NCBI GenBank assembly: GCA_031274425.1
Contig: JAISQE010000042.1
Span: 1-54,166 of the forward strand
Origin: Synergistaceae bacterium
GTDB lineage: Bacteria > Synergistota > Synergistia > Synergistales > Aminobacteriaceae
Direction of reading: 5' to 3'
Length of the DNA: 54,166 nucleotides
Positions within the stretch are counted from its first letter, which is position 1; every line of letters begins with the position of its first letter. Of this stretch, positions 11,878-21,376 are shown piece by piece. The position numbers and the translations under genes are program-made. The notes under the pieces are model-generated. The model did no database searches. It was not told the DNA's origin and saw only the letters and a list, made by a program, of their open reading frames with translations.

Positions 11878-12578
11878 CCTCCTATACGCCTCAGCACTTC
11901 CCGGTAGGCCTCCTCCACGTTGCCGAGGTCGCGGCGGAAACGGTCTTTATCCAACTTCTCCTTCGTCGTCGCGTCCCAGAATCGGCAGGTATCCGGCGAG
12001 ATCTCGTCGCCCAGAAGGATCTGTCCCTTATAAACGCCGAACTCCAGTTTGAAGTCGACCAGAAGAAGGTTCTTCGTCGCCAGGAACTCCGTCAGAATGG
12101 AGTTGACCTTGAGCGCCGCGTCCTCCAGAACGTCGATCTGTTCGGGCGTGGCCACGCCCAGCGCCGCGACGTGGGAGCGGTTGATCAGAGGGTCGCCCAG
12201 AGCGTCGTCCTTGTAGTACAGCTCGACCACCGGCTGAGAGAGCCTGCGCCCCTCCTCCCATCCGAGGCGTTTGGCGAGGCTGCCCGCGGAGATGTTGCGA
12301 ACGACGACCTCGATGGGGATGATAGCCAACTTTTTGACGCGCATGGAGCGCTCGTCCACCTTCTCGACGAAGTGCGTGGGGATGCCCTTCGCTTTCAACA
12401 ATTCGAAGAAAAACGACGCGATCGCGTTGTTCATGACGCCTTTAGACTGGATCGTCCCCTTCTTTTCACCGTTGAAGGCCGTCGCGTCGTCTTTGAACCA
12501 CACCAGCGCCTCGTCCGGGTCGTCCGTCAGGTAAACCTGCTTCGCCTTGCCCTCGTAAATCAGCTCGCCTTTTTTCAT
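11874..12578 (-). CDS. purC: SAICAR synthetase PurC
   Basis: PurC ligates aspartate to CAIR with ATP. From the ATG at 12578 the product has 234 residues, typical for the family. It begins [20 protein letters not shown] and includes [15 protein letters not shown] and [22 protein letters not shown]. The frame stays open much further upstream, but only this ATG is preceded by a ribosome site (GAGGAG) and matches the family start. purE lies upstream with a 77-base gap containing a small tandem repeat, and purS overlaps the end. Confidence 0.96.
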   Translation of the reverse strand: MKKGELIYEGKAKQVYLTDDPDEALVWFKDDATAFNGEKKGTIQSKGVMNNAIASFFFELLKAKGIPTHFVEKVDERSMRVKKLAIIPIEVVVRNISAGSLAKRLGWEEGRRLSQPVVELYYKDDALGDPLINRSHVAALGVATPEQIDVLEDAALKVNSILTEFLATKNLLLVDFKLEFGVYKGQILLGDEISPDTCRFWDATTKEKLDKDRFRRDLGNVEEAYREVLRRIGG

Positions 12579-12597
12579 TTTTTTGCCGCTCCTCGTA

Positions 12598-12626
12598 ATA
12601 AAAGATATGCGTATAAAAGATATGCG
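12598..12626. repeat. 14-base tandem direct repeat between purE and purC
   Basis: ATAAAAGATATGCG occurs twice with one base between copies, just upstream of the purC ribosome site. It is the only non-overlapping junction of the operon. The role is unknown and it may simply be a replication-slippage product. Confidence 0.75.
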
Positions 12627-12655
12627 GTGATCCCGACCCACTTTAGGGGCTTGAA

Positions 12656-13168
12656 TCACCGCGCTGGCGTTTGTTCCCGCTTTATTTTTTCCTGCAAGGC
12701 CCTGTTGCGTTTCCGCACTCCTTCCGCTTGGGCGTTTCTGTAGTCCAGAAGGCGCCTTGCCAGAGATTCGTTGGAGAGCGCCAAAATGGATACCGCGTAA
12801 AGCGCCGCGTTCTTTCCCCCGTCTATGGCCATCGTCCCCACAGGGATGCCCGCCGGCATCTGAGCGATGCTCAAGAGCGCGTCCGCCCCCTTCAAGACGG
12901 AGCCCGACACCGGCACCCCGATCACGGGCAAGAGGGTAAAGGATGCCACCACGCCCGGAAGATGGGCCGCCGCCCCCGCCACGGCGACGAGGACCTGGAT
13001 TCCCTTCTCTTGCGCGGATAGCGCGAACTCGCGCACCACGTCCGGGGTTCGATGAGCGGACGCCACCAAAACCTCCGTCTCGACGCCGAACTCCGATAGA
13101 AGCCTCCAACCCGGCTCAAAGACCGGCCAGTCCGAATCGCTGCCTATAACAACGCCGACTTTCGCCAT
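12656..13168 (-). CDS. purE: N5-carboxyaminoimidazole ribonucleotide mutase PurE
   Basis: PurE of class I moves the carboxyl group of N5-CAIR to make CAIR. The 170-residue protein has GSDSDWP, SAHRTPD and [13 protein letters not shown]. The chosen ATG at 13168 has a GGGGGGAGAA ribosome site; the longer open frame to 13369 adds unrelated residues. No purK (N5-CAIR synthetase) is in the window, so it must be elsewhere or the enzyme accepts CO2 directly. It is the first gene of the purine operon and diverges from the ABC transporter operon. No purine riboswitch is recognisable in the leader. Confidence 0.95.
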   Translation of the reverse strand: MAKVGVVIGSDSDWPVFEPGWRLLSEFGVETEVLVASAHRTPDVVREFALSAQEKGIQVLVAVAGAAAHLPGVVASFTLLPVIGVPVSGSVLKGADALLSIAQMPAGIPVGTMAIDGGKNAALYAVSILALSNESLARRLLDYRNAQAEGVRKRNRALQEKIKREQTPAR

Positions 13169-13450
13169 GAGAATTTCTCCCCCCAGCATATATGACCCCA
13201 ACCATATAATGACGGAGGAGAGTTTACGCCACGGCAAAAGATTTTGCAAGCCTAAGACGGAACAGTCTAAGATATGGAACACGCCCTCCCGAGGCCTCGG
13301 GCGTAAAGGCTTGATAGGCAAAGCAAGATTGACAAGGCAAGAGGGAAGCACTATCATTTTTTCAGTCAATATGCGCTTGCGAATTTATTTCGCGCCATTT
13401 CGTTTTTCGATTGCATTGGGTTTGACTATACTAGGAAGGAAGTGGTCGGT

Positions 13451-14485
13451 GTGAAGAAAAAAACGGCTTTGTTGGGTGTGGTGCTCTTGGTTTTCGCCAT
13501 GGTCATGGCGGTATGTGGCGTTTCCGGCGAAGCGGCGGCGGCTGATGGGAAGGCTTACGTGATCGGCTTCAGCAACTCGTATAACGGCAATACTTATCGT
13601 CAGGCCATGGAACGTTACGCGCAGGAGGCCGCTGACGCGCTGATCGCCGCCGGTGAAATCAAAGAACTGATTTGGGCCGAGTCCAATCAGAACAACAGCA
13701 CGCAGGTGCAGCAGATCCAAAATTTCATCATCCAGGGAGTGGACGCCATCATCATCGATCCAGGTTCCTCCACGGCGCTCACGGGCGTTATCCAGGAGGC
13801 CTCCGACACGGGTATTCCCTGTATCATCGTCAACGACGGTCCGGTCAAATCCGATGCCGAGCTGTGCTATCAGATTAATTTCGATACAATTGCGCAAATG
13901 GGTGAACTGACTCGATACGTGTGCGAGGCTATCGGCGGCAAGGGCAACATTATCGAGCTACGGGGCACCGCCGGCAGTGAGTTTGACAACATAGCCCACG
14001 AGGGAGTCCTCAAAGTGCTTGCGGACTACCCCGACATCAAAGTTGTGGCCGAGATCTACACCGACTGGACCGGTTCGAAGGCGCAAAGCGAACTTGCGTC
14101 CGTCTTGCCTACGCTGGGCAGCAAGATCGATGGCATCGTGACTCAAGGGGGAGATTCTTACGCGGCCGTGCAGGCTTTTCAGTCGGCTGGGTTGCCTCTG
14201 CCGATTATCGGCGGTGACAACCGAGGTTATTTTTTGAAGTGGTGGGCTAAAGAAGCCCCCGAAGGTTACGATACCCTCTCCGTGTCGTCGAACCCTTGGG
14301 ACGGCGCCTCCGCCGTTTACGTGGCCGTGGACATCTTGAACGGGATGAACGTGCCGAAAGACATGACGCATCCTTTCGGCGTCGTGACGAAAGACGACGT
14401 CAAAAATTTTGCCGACGTGGCGGACGAAGCCATCGCCTGCCCAACGTACGATCGCGCCTGGGTGCGCGAAAACCTTTACAAATAA
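13451..14485 (+). CDS. ribose-type ABC transporter substrate-binding protein
   Basis: This 344-residue secreted protein belongs to the periplasmic binding protein type 1 fold used by ribose/galactose-type importers. It starts with a basic, hydrophobic signal peptide ending near GEAAAADG. The mature part opens with YVIGFSNSYNGNTYRQAM and has QIQNFIIQGVDAIIIDPGSS, SDTGIPCIIVND and a repeat-unit GSKIDGIVTQGGDSYAAVQAF, all typical. I chose the GTG at 13451 because AGGAAGGAAG is correctly spaced for it and too close to the GTG at 13442. It heads an operon with a cyclase-family enzyme, a fused ATPase-permease and a second permease. The ligand cannot be read from the sequence. Confidence 0.9.
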   Translation: MKKKTALLGVVLLVFAMVMAVCGVSGEAAAADGKAYVIGFSNSYNGNTYRQAMERYAQEAADALIAAGEIKELIWAESNQNNSTQVQQIQNFIIQGVDAIIIDPGSSTALTGVIQEASDTGIPCIIVNDGPVKSDAELCYQINFDTIAQMGELTRYVCEAIGGKGNIIELRGTAGSEFDNIAHEGVLKVLADYPDIKVVAEIYTDWTGSKAQSELASVLPTLGSKIDGIVTQGGDSYAAVQAFQSAGLPLPIIGGDNRGYFLKWWAKEAPEGYDTLSVSSNPWDGASAVYVAVDILNGMNVPKDMTHPFGVVTKDDVKNFADVADEAIACPTYDRAWVRENLYK

Positions 14486-14512
14486 GTTCTCGCTCAAAAC
14501 GCCGTGAAAAGT

Positions 14513-14557
14513 GGGCTGTTGCTGTTGTCGTGAAGCAGCGGCCCATAATATTTTCTT
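14513..14557 (+). terminator. partial terminator / attenuating hairpin after binding-protein gene
   Basis: An 11-base stem (14513-14523 with 14534-14544, two G-U pairs) and a ten-base loop are followed by ATAATATTTTCTT. Placed between the binding-protein gene and the rest of its operon, it would lower downstream expression relative to the binding protein or stabilise the upstream mRNA end, a common arrangement in importer operons. Confidence 0.6.
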
Positions 14558-14607
14558 GACGCCGACATTCCATTCAAAATTCATTCACAATTAAGGAGAT
14601 TTCTCTG

Positions 14608-15330
14608 ATGAGGGACGCATCGCATATCGAAATGTTGGAAGATATCGTAGCAAACGCGGAAATCGTGGATTTGTCTTACACCCTCGAAAACTGTATGCCG
14701 GCTTGGCCCACTCAGGCCCGTTACGGCACGGTCGTTTACGAATCTTACGACTGGGGCGACGCGGCGTTGCATTCTCAGATAACCTTGTCGGAACACACCG
14801 GCACCCACATTGACGCGCCTAAACATTTCGTGCCGGGAGCCGCTTCCGTGGACGAACTGCCGATTTCGGCCGTTATGGGTCGGGGAGTGGTGATCGACGC
14901 CACCCGCATGCCACCGATGGGACTCCTGAGCCTGGGGGACCTGCGCGACTTCGAGGCGCGCAACGGCGATATCCGAAAGGGCGACATCGTCATGCTGCGC
15001 TTCGGGTGGGATGAAAAATACGGCATCAAGCCCGAGGGCGCGGATTATCTCAAAGACTGGCCCGGACTGGCTGAGGAAGGAGCCCGTTACCTGGCGGGAA
15101 AGCAGGTGGCGGCGGTAGGCTGCGACACCTTGGCCCTGGACGCGTTCGGTCTTGGCGCAAACCCGTGTCACCATATTTTGCTGAGCAAGGGAATCCCCAT
15201 TCTCGAAAATATCTTCAACCTCTCAAAGTTACCCGTTTTCAGCTATGTCATCGGCCTGCCGAACAAGTTCAAGGGCGGCTCCGGGTCTCCCATTCGCATG
15301 GTGGCTTTCGTGCGGCGCGACCGCGCCTAG
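14608..15330 (+). CDS. cyclase family protein (kynurenine formamidase-like metal hydrolase)
   Basis: The 240-residue protein belongs to the cyclase/kynurenine-formamidase superfamily of metal-dependent amide or lactone hydrolases. It shows the signature HTGTHIDAPKHF (His-x-Gly-Thr-His-x-Asp) that binds the metal, preceded by IVDLSYTLENCMPAWP. The start has AAGGAGA upstream. It sits between the binding protein and the ATPase of a ribose-type importer, so it probably hydrolyses the imported compound or a derivative. No other tryptophan-degradation gene is nearby, so a kynurenine role is not implied. Substrate unknown. Confidence 0.85.
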   Translation: MRDASHIEMLEDIVANAEIVDLSYTLENCMPAWPTQARYGTVVYESYDWGDAALHSQITLSEHTGTHIDAPKHFVPGAASVDELPISAVMGRGVVIDATRMPPMGLLSLGDLRDFEARNGDIRKGDIVMLRFGWDEKYGIKPEGADYLKDWPGLAEEGARYLAGKQVAAVGCDTLALDAFGLGANPCHHILLSKGIPILENIFNLSKLPVFSYVIGLPNKFKGGSGSPIRMVAFVRRDRA

Positions 15331-15354
15331 CACGGAAGAAAAAAGAAGCGGCCC

Positions 15355-17814
15355 ATGCTGAGGGAAGAGGGACGGCAGCTCTATATGGAGCTGAAAAATA
15401 TCGATAAATCTTTCGGCGTCACACAAGCGTTGCGACGCGTCGATATGCGGATATATTCGGGCGAGGTCATCGGCCTGGTAGGACCGAACGGCGCAGGAAA
15501 ATCCACTCTGATCAAGGTGATCGCCGGCGTTTTCCCCCCCACTGCGGGCGAGATTTGCGTACGCGGCGAGGCGGCGAGAGGGTACTCCGTCAAGGATGCT
15601 CAGGAGATCGGCATATCCTGCGCTTATCAGGATTTGTCCTTATGCGCCAACCTGGCGGTGTACGAAAATTTTGCCATGCTCACCATGCCTCACGGCCTTT
15701 TGAGCGCGCCCGGGTGGAGAAGTCGGAAGAAGCGCGAGGCGAAAGATCTGCTGGAACGTTATTTTCCCGGCAACGGCATTGACGTGATGAAGTCCGTGAA
15801 CACGCTCTCTTTGGCTGAACGTCAGATTGTCGAGATCTGCAAGGCCCTCATGACCGAAGGGTTGAAAATTTTGGTGCTCGACGAACCCACGAGCGCGCTT
15901 TCCACCGACAGAGCGAAGCAGTTGCGCGACGTGGTGCGCCACGTGAGCGCCAACGGCGTGGCCGTCATCTATATCTCTCACAAACTCGACGAAATCCGGC
16001 AGGTGAGCGACCGCATCGTCCTGATGCGCAACGGCGAGGTCGCCGGTGAACGTGCTCCGAACGAGACCACGGCCGATGAGCTGGTGAAACTGCTGGGGGG
16101 CGAGGTGAAAGAACGCTGCGCGCGTTCGATCGCCCGTCAAGGGTCGAGGGAGCGAATCGTCGAAATCGACGGGCTCTACACCAACCATCTCCGAGATATC
16201 CGACTACACGCCGACAAGGGCGAGATCCTGGGGATATCGGGACTCGCGGGCTCCGGCCAGGCGGAGCTTCTGAGCGAGATATTCGATGCGGGCAATCGTC
16301 GCGGAAACAGAAAGGCTCTGCGGATTAAGACTCTGCGAGTCTACGGCAGCGTGTCTTATGTGAGCGGCGACCGCGCGAAAGAGGGAGTCTTTCGTCTTTG
16401 GAGCATCCTCGACAACATCCTGATCGCGAGCCTCGACCAGGTGAAATCCGGCGTGTTCCTGAGCCGAGAGAAGTCGGAAACCCTGGCCCGGCGTTGGTAT
16501 GACAAGCTCAAGTTCAAAGCCGAAAATCTCTATAGCCCCATCGTGTCCCTGTCCGGCGGCAATCAGCAAAAAGCGCTCATCGCGCGGGGCATTGCCTGCG
16601 GCGCGGATCTGATCCTGCTCAACGACCCCACGGCCGGCGTCGACATCGAGACGAAGCAAGAAATTTACGCGTTGCTTCAGGAGGCGAAGTCGGAGGGCAA
16701 AACGGTTATCCTGTACAGCACGGAAGACGCCGAAATGGAGATATGCGACCGTGTCTACGTCATGCGCGACGGCGCGATGACGGGACAGCTGGAGGGTGAG
16801 GAGATCACGGTTCCCAACATCGTGCAGGCCTCCTTCAGGGACGTGGAGGAAAAACCCCGGGACGGCTCCCAGCGCTCCAGGCTGTTCGGCTTGCTAGCGT
16901 CCCGGATGCTGCTTCCCATTGCCACCTTGCTGTTCATGATCGGCGCGAACGCATGGCTGAACCCTAAAATTTTGTCCTATGCCAGCGTTCGTATGCTGGT
17001 GGGGACGGCTGTGCCCTTGGTGTTCGCGAGCCTGGGGCAGATGTTTGTCGTCGCGGCCGGCGACATCGATATGGGCAACGGGTACTCGATAGGGCTCGTG
17101 AACGTCTTGGTGGGGGTCGTACTCACGCAAAGCCCCCTCATGGGGATAGTGAGTCTGCTCGTCTTCGTCCTTGCCTATGTCCTTATGGGGGCGCTGATCC
17201 ATATCCGCAGGATACCGGCTATTGTGGTCACGCTGGGAGCGCAGTTTCTGTGGCTCGGCATGGCGCTCGTGATCAGCCCCACGCCCGGCGGCTCCTGCCC
17301 GGCGTGGCTGTCCGCCCTCTACCGATGGGGCCCGTTCTCCATTCCCATGCCCGTCGTTTTGTGCGTGCTGGCGGGAGCGGCGTGCCATTGCGTGCTCTAT
17401 CGCTCGAAGTACGGCATGATTCTGCGGGGCATCGGCTCCAACCCCGAAGCGGTCGAACGGTCCGGCTGGTCCTACCTCGCGGCGAAAATGACGAACTACG
17501 GGCTAGCCGCGCTGATGGTGGTGCTGGCCGGAACGACCTTCACGGCCGTATGCCTCGGCGCCGACGCCAACGCTGCGGCCTCTTACTGCATGATGAGCAT
17601 TGCCACGGTTATTTTGGGCGGATGCGAAATGGCCGGCGGCATCGTGGAGCCCATCGGGGTAGCGGCGGGGGGTATCGCCATGTCTCTGATCACGACACTG
17701 CTGATTTTTATGAAGATCGGTTCGAATTATCAGACGGCCGTTATGGGGCTCATTCTCATCTCGGTTCTAGTGGTCAAGCTGTTCCTCAACCAAAAGAGAG
17801 GAGTGCGCGCATGA
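15355..17814 (+). CDS. fused ABC importer ATPase (RbsA-like) and permease (RbsC-like)
   Basis: The 819-residue product joins a two-domain sugar-type ATPase to a membrane permease. The first nucleotide-binding domain is intact: GPNGAGKST, LSLAERQ and VLDEPTSAL. The second has a degenerate Walker A (GLAGSGQAE), a good LSGGNQQ signature, and an altered Walker B, LLNDPTAGVD, where the usual DE pair is ND; it is probably regulatory. From about residue 500 there are about eight hydrophobic segments of an RbsC-type permease, including VPLVFASLGQMFVVAAGDIDM. ATPase and permease are normally separate chains. The permease of the next gene presumably supplies the other half of the channel. An ATG at 15385 is an alternative start closer to the usual RbsA N-terminus. 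Confidence 0.9.
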   Translation: MLREEGRQLYMELKNIDKSFGVTQALRRVDMRIYSGEVIGLVGPNGAGKSTLIKVIAGVFPPTAGEICVRGEAARGYSVKDAQEIGISCAYQDLSLCANLAVYENFAMLTMPHGLLSAPGWRSRKKREAKDLLERYFPGNGIDVMKSVNTLSLAERQIVEICKALMTEGLKILVLDEPTSALSTDRAKQLRDVVRHVSANGVAVIYISHKLDEIRQVSDRIVLMRNGEVAGERAPNETTADELVKLLGGEVKERCARSIARQGSRERIVEIDGLYTNHLRDIRLHADKGEILGISGLAGSGQAELLSEIFDAGNRRGNRKALRIKTLRVYGSVSYVSGDRAKEGVFRLWSILDNILIASLDQVKSGVFLSREKSETLARRWYDKLKFKAENLYSPIVSLSGGNQQKALIARGIACGADLILLNDPTAGVDIETKQEIYALLQEAKSEGKTVILYSTEDAEMEICDRVYVMRDGAMTGQLEGEEITVPNIVQASFRDVEEKPRDGSQRSRLFGLLASRMLLPIATLLFMIGANAWLNPKILSYASVRMLVGTAVPLVFASLGQMFVVAAGDIDMGNGYSIGLVNVLVGVVLTQSPLMGIVSLLVFVLAYVLMGALIHIRRIPAIVVTLGAQFLWLGMALVISPTPGGSCPAWLSALYRWGPFSIPMPVVLCVLAGAACHCVLYRSKYGMILRGIGSNPEAVERSGWSYLAAKMTNYGLAALMVVLAGTTFTAVCLGADANAAASYCMMSIATVILGGCEMAGGIVEPIGVAAGGIAMSLITTLLIFMKIGSNYQTAVMGLILISVLVVKLFLNQKRGVRA

Positions 17815-18740
17815 AAAAGTTCGCAGAAAGGCATTCCTTTATTTGGCCTATCCTCGGATCTCTGATATTGTGGGGCCTCATTGGCCTCGTCTCCGGAAGA
17901 ATCGGCATGAATCAACTGTATACGTGCGCCAAACTGGCCACGTTCGCGGCACTGCTGGGGCTCGCGCAAATGATCGTCGTAACCAGCGGGGACGGCGCCA
18001 TAGATCTGTCACAGGTCTACACCCTCACTCTGAGCGCTTATATCTCCTGCACGCTGATGAGCGTCGACTTCGCCACTGGCATGGTGGCCGCCGTCGCCAT
18101 CGGAGCCCTTTGCGGCCTCGCCAACGGTTGGGTCAACGTATACTTCCGGGTGCCGGCCATGATCACAACCCTTGCCGTGGGGTATATCGTGTTCTCGATC
18201 GTGCTCATCAGCGCGCCTTACATGAAGCCCCTGCCGAATGCGGCGCTGGTGGCCTTCATCAATAAAAACTTCGGGGGCATTTCCATGCTTACTGTGGTGA
18301 CCGTCGTCGCGGCGGTTCTGTTGGCCCTTTTGCTTTACAAAACGAAATACGGCAAACAGCTCCACGCCGTAGGGCAGAACAAGCTCGCGGCCCGTTACGC
18401 CGGCGTCTCGGTCAATCGCGTGGTGATGGTCGCGTTCACTCTGGCCGGAGCCATTTCCGGCTTTGCCGGAGTTCTATGCGGGGCGTTCATCGGCGGGGCT
18501 TTTCAAGATATGGGCTCCACCTACTTCCTGCCCTCCATCGCCGCTACCTTCGTGGGGGGCACTGTGGCGTCGGGAGGCAGGTCCAGCGTGTTGGGAGTCT
18601 GTTTCGGGGCGCTCATGATGTCCCTGATGTCGACCTTCCTGAACGCGGCCAACCTGGCGCCCGGCCTGCAGAGACTCATTCAGGGCGCTTTCCTCGTCCT
18701 CATTCTGGTGGCTTCCGTCTCTAACGACTCGAAATCTTAG
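17811..18740 (+). CDS. ribose-type ABC transporter permease
   Basis: This 309-residue membrane protein has about eight to ten hydrophobic helices and the RbsC family segments LLGLAQMIVVTSGDGAIDLS and YGKQLHAVGQNKLAARYAGV. The start ATG overlaps the stop of the fused ATPase-permease (ATGA), with AGAGAGGAG upstream. It most likely pairs with the permease half of the preceding protein to form a heterodimeric channel. The antisense and upstream extension of this frame is not coding. Confidence 0.92.
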   Translation: MKKFAERHSFIWPILGSLILWGLIGLVSGRIGMNQLYTCAKLATFAALLGLAQMIVVTSGDGAIDLSQVYTLTLSAYISCTLMSVDFATGMVAAVAIGALCGLANGWVNVYFRVPAMITTLAVGYIVFSIVLISAPYMKPLPNAALVAFINKNFGGISMLTVVTVVAAVLLALLLYKTKYGKQLHAVGQNKLAARYAGVSVNRVVMVAFTLAGAISGFAGVLCGAFIGGAFQDMGSTYFLPSIAATFVGGTVASGGRSSVLGVCFGALMMSLMSTFLNAANLAPGLQRLIQGAFLVLILVASVSNDSKS

Positions 18741-18840
18741 CGAAATTCAGAAATTGACGAATCGGACGTGAGAAAAAAGCGTTAAAATAGGACAAGAGAA
18801 TTTTAAAACTCTCATATTCACACTCTTGATAGGAGCAGAC

Positions 18841-20763
18841 ATGAAAACGAAGGCAACGAGTTTCGCGGGGATCGCGATCAGCGCGTGTATTTTTTTTGCG
18901 GTGGGCGCGGCGGCGGCCGCGGAGTTGCCCCGAGCGCAGTTGGACGAGGCGGAGCGCTATTTCACCGAAGCCTACCTGCGTTTTTTGAATCGGGACTACT
19001 GGGCGACTTCAGACTACTTGGACCGCGCTTTGAAGGCCAACACGTACCTTGTGGACTACTACCTCATGAAGGGGTTGACGCTGAACCGGACCGGCGACTA
19101 CGGCGCGGGGCGCGAGTCGCTGGCGTACTATTTGGAGGTCCGGCCGATGGACTTCACCGCGCCCCGAATACTCTCCTACGCCATCGGCCAGCAGCGCGAG
19201 CTGCGGAGGGTATTGGGCACTTCCATGCTCTCCTCCAGGTGGCAGGTCTCTCGCCTGGACCTGCAGACCGAGTTCGAGCTGGGGGCCTTCAGGCCGTTCA
19301 ACGTGAAGGGCATGGGGAAGGTCGACGCGTGGGGCTCGACCCTGTGCGTGACGGATACCCTGGGCAACCGCGTCGACTTTCTCAAGAAATCCACGGGAAA
19401 AGTGAGGGACGTTGCCGTGGACAGTCCGGCCGTGACGCTCCCCCTGGGGGACGATTCCTTTTACGTCCTGACCGCCAGCGGAGACGTGCATGTTTTCGCG
19501 GCGGCCGAGGCGCTGTCCCCGGAGGCGGAGCCCCCGAGCGACCCTTTGACCTTCATGGGTTCGCTGGAAAACACGGTTGCCGACGCGGCCTTATTTTCCG
19601 CTTCGGAGTTCGCCGTAGCCGACCCCGTCGCCCGGGAAACGGCTTTTTACTCCCTCGCGGCCTTCTCCAAAACGGAGTCGTGGACTCCTACGGAACCGTC
19701 TCCGGAAGAAGGCTCTCTGTTCGAGCCCGTGGGACTGGCGGCTTACGGCCCTTGGCTGGCGGTGGCGGACCGAGGAGGCAACAGGGTCTTTTTCTTGAAC
19801 GCGATAAACAAACGAGACTTTTTTTTCGCGGAGACGCCCCGCCCCAGGGACGTTGCCTGGTCCGCCATAGGAGAGCTCTTCGTCATCGACGAGGACGGAA
19901 ACCTTTTCAAGATGCTCGTGGATTTTCGAGACCGGAGGGTCGACTCGGTCGATCTGATGGAAAGCGGCCTCGAAAACGGGTGGACGTTGTTCGCGTCCCC
20001 GGAGGGAGACCTGTACTGCCTGGACATATCCGCCTCGAAATTGTGGAAAGCCGTGCCGATCCCGGACGTCAACGCGTCGTTGGGCTTTTTGAGCGTCGCC
20101 CGGCCCAGGGTGACCCGCGAGGAAAACAAAGAAAGTTTCGCCCTGGAGGCCAACCTGATGTCTCCCTTCGTGACCTACTCGAAAACGGCGGCCCTGGTGG
20201 TGCACGCGGTCTGGAACAATAAAACGATCCCCTCCTTCGCCGAGCGTCAGGAGACGCCGGGGAGAGGCAACGGGGAAAGAAAGGCGGAAATTCTGGTTTT
20301 CCACCGGCCCGCCCCCTTGGACGCGCTCCATCCGGCGCTGCGGGAGGTGGTCGTGGAAAATGGGACGGACATCCAGATCGCGCTGCCCTCGATATGGACG
20401 ACGCAGAGAAGGGCTTTGACGAACGTCGTCGTGGACGCCTCCATCATTTTTTCCCAGGAGGAGCTGGACGCCCTGACGCTTTTTTGTCTGAACAACGGAG
20501 TGGAGCTGGACGTGTGGGCGCGTTCCGTCCCGGCGGTGGAGATGGTCCGGGCCGCCGCTCTCTCGGGCGGCAAGGTTCTTTTTTCGCTTTCAGGAACGCC
20601 GGACGTGACTCCGCCCCGCGGCAAGATGCAAATACGCATCCCGTTGCCCCAGGAGCTTTCTTCTTCCGGTTATCCAAGCCGTTCCATGCTGACGGTGTAC
20701 CTGGACATCGGATTGATGCACACTAAGGATTGGATTCCTTTGTGGCCCGACATGCTGGAATAA
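18841..20763 (+). CDS. secreted TPR and propeller-like protein of unknown function
   Basis: The 640-residue protein starts with a signal peptide (hydrophobic core, Ala-rich cleavage near AAAAAEL). Residues about 35-125 are helical with a TPR-like pattern (YFTEAYLRFLNRDYWATSDYL, ALKANTYLVDYYLMKGLTL). The middle (about 150-410) has repeated beta blades with an NHL-like look, such as GNRVDFLKKSTGKVRDVAVD, LAVADRGGNRVFFLN and LFVIDEDGNLFKM. The C-terminal 200 residues contain NVVVDASIIFSQEELDALTLF and end in WIPLWPDMLE; I recognise no domain there. TAGGAG precedes the ATG at 18841. It probably acts in the envelope. bioY follows after 20 bases, but a functional link is not evident. Confidence 0.75.
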   Translation: MKTKATSFAGIAISACIFFAVGAAAAAELPRAQLDEAERYFTEAYLRFLNRDYWATSDYLDRALKANTYLVDYYLMKGLTLNRTGDYGAGRESLAYYLEVRPMDFTAPRILSYAIGQQRELRRVLGTSMLSSRWQVSRLDLQTEFELGAFRPFNVKGMGKVDAWGSTLCVTDTLGNRVDFLKKSTGKVRDVAVDSPAVTLPLGDDSFYVLTASGDVHVFAAAEALSPEAEPPSDPLTFMGSLENTVADAALFSASEFAVADPVARETAFYSLAAFSKTESWTPTEPSPEEGSLFEPVGLAAYGPWLAVADRGGNRVFFLNAINKRDFFFAETPRPRDVAWSAIGELFVIDEDGNLFKMLVDFRDRRVDSVDLMESGLENGWTLFASPEGDLYCLDISASKLWKAVPIPDVNASLGFLSVARPRVTREENKESFALEANLMSPFVTYSKTAALVVHAVWNNKTIPSFAERQETPGRGNGERKAEILVFHRPAPLDALHPALREVVVENGTDIQIALPSIWTTQRRALTNVVVDASIIFSQEELDALTLFCLNNGVELDVWARSVPAVEMVRAAALSGGKVLFSLSGTPDVTPPRGKMQIRIPLPQELSSSGYPSRSMLTVYLDIGLMHTKDWIPLWPDMLE

Positions 20764-20783
20764 CGTTTTAAGGAGATGTTTCC

Positions 20784-21338
20784 GTGCTGAGAGGTTTTTT
20801 GTTGTCCGCTTTTTTTGCCGTTTTGACCGCGGTGGGCGCGGCGCTCGCGATACCGATGCCCCCGATCCCTTTTACCCTCCAGACTTTTTTCGTGCTGATG
20901 TCGGGGCTCCTGCTGGGCCCCAAGTACGGTCCTTTGTCCCAGGCCCTTTATCTCGCGATGGGGTTGTCCGGCTTGCCCGTCTTCGCGGGGGGAACGGGGG
21001 GCATCCAGCGCGTGCTGTCCCCTTCCTTCGGCTTTCTGGCCGGGTACGTCTTCACCTCGTGGGTCGCGGGCTTCCTGTCCTCCGGGAAGAGGAAAACGAT
21101 GGCGTGGTGCTTCTTCGCCTCTTTTGCGGCCACGGCGGTCCTCTACGCCATCGCGCTGCCCTGCTTTTACCTCAACATGAAGTACGTGGCAAAAACGCCC
21201 GCCGGCGTTATCGGGACGCTCCAGATGGCGTTTCTGCCCTTTCTGATCCCGGACTCCATCAAGGCCGCGGCGGCCGGTTACCTGGCGTCCCGAATCATTC
21301 CGATGCTGCGGGAGGGCGGCTTGCTGCCGAAAATTTGA
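20784..21338 (+). CDS. bioY: biotin transporter substrate-binding subunit BioY
   Basis: BioY is the membrane S-component that binds biotin in ECF-type import. The 184-residue protein has about six hydrophobic segments and the family signature GGTGGIQRVLSPSFGFLAGY; the N-terminal IPMPPIPFTLQTFFV segment is also typical. It begins at a GTG with AAGGAGA seven bases upstream. No EcfA/EcfT (BioM/BioN) genes are in the window, so it either uses a shared energising module or works alone. Confidence 0.93.
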   Translation: MLRGFLLSAFFAVLTAVGAALAIPMPPIPFTLQTFFVLMSGLLLGPKYGPLSQALYLAMGLSGLPVFAGGTGGIQRVLSPSFGFLAGYVFTSWVAGFLSSGKRKTMAWCFFASFAATAVLYAIALPCFYLNMKYVAKTPAGVIGTLQMAFLPFLIPDSIKAAAAGYLASRIIPMLREGGLLPKI

Positions 21339-21376
21339 ATGAAAAAGTCGACGAAAGAGTTGGGGTAGCCGTCGAC

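Noticed and set aside
12598-12626. Operator for a purine repressor
   Set aside because: It is a direct, not inverted, repeat placed inside the operon between purE and purC, so operator function is unsupported.
13169-13441. Purine riboswitch in the purE leader
   Set aside because: The conserved core and paired elements are not recognisable on the minus strand; only a GC palindrome near 13287-13304 is seen.
13400-13450. TATACT as promoter for the binding-protein gene
   Set aside because: It lies immediately before the ribosome site, so transcription would start inside or after it, and no -35 is in place.
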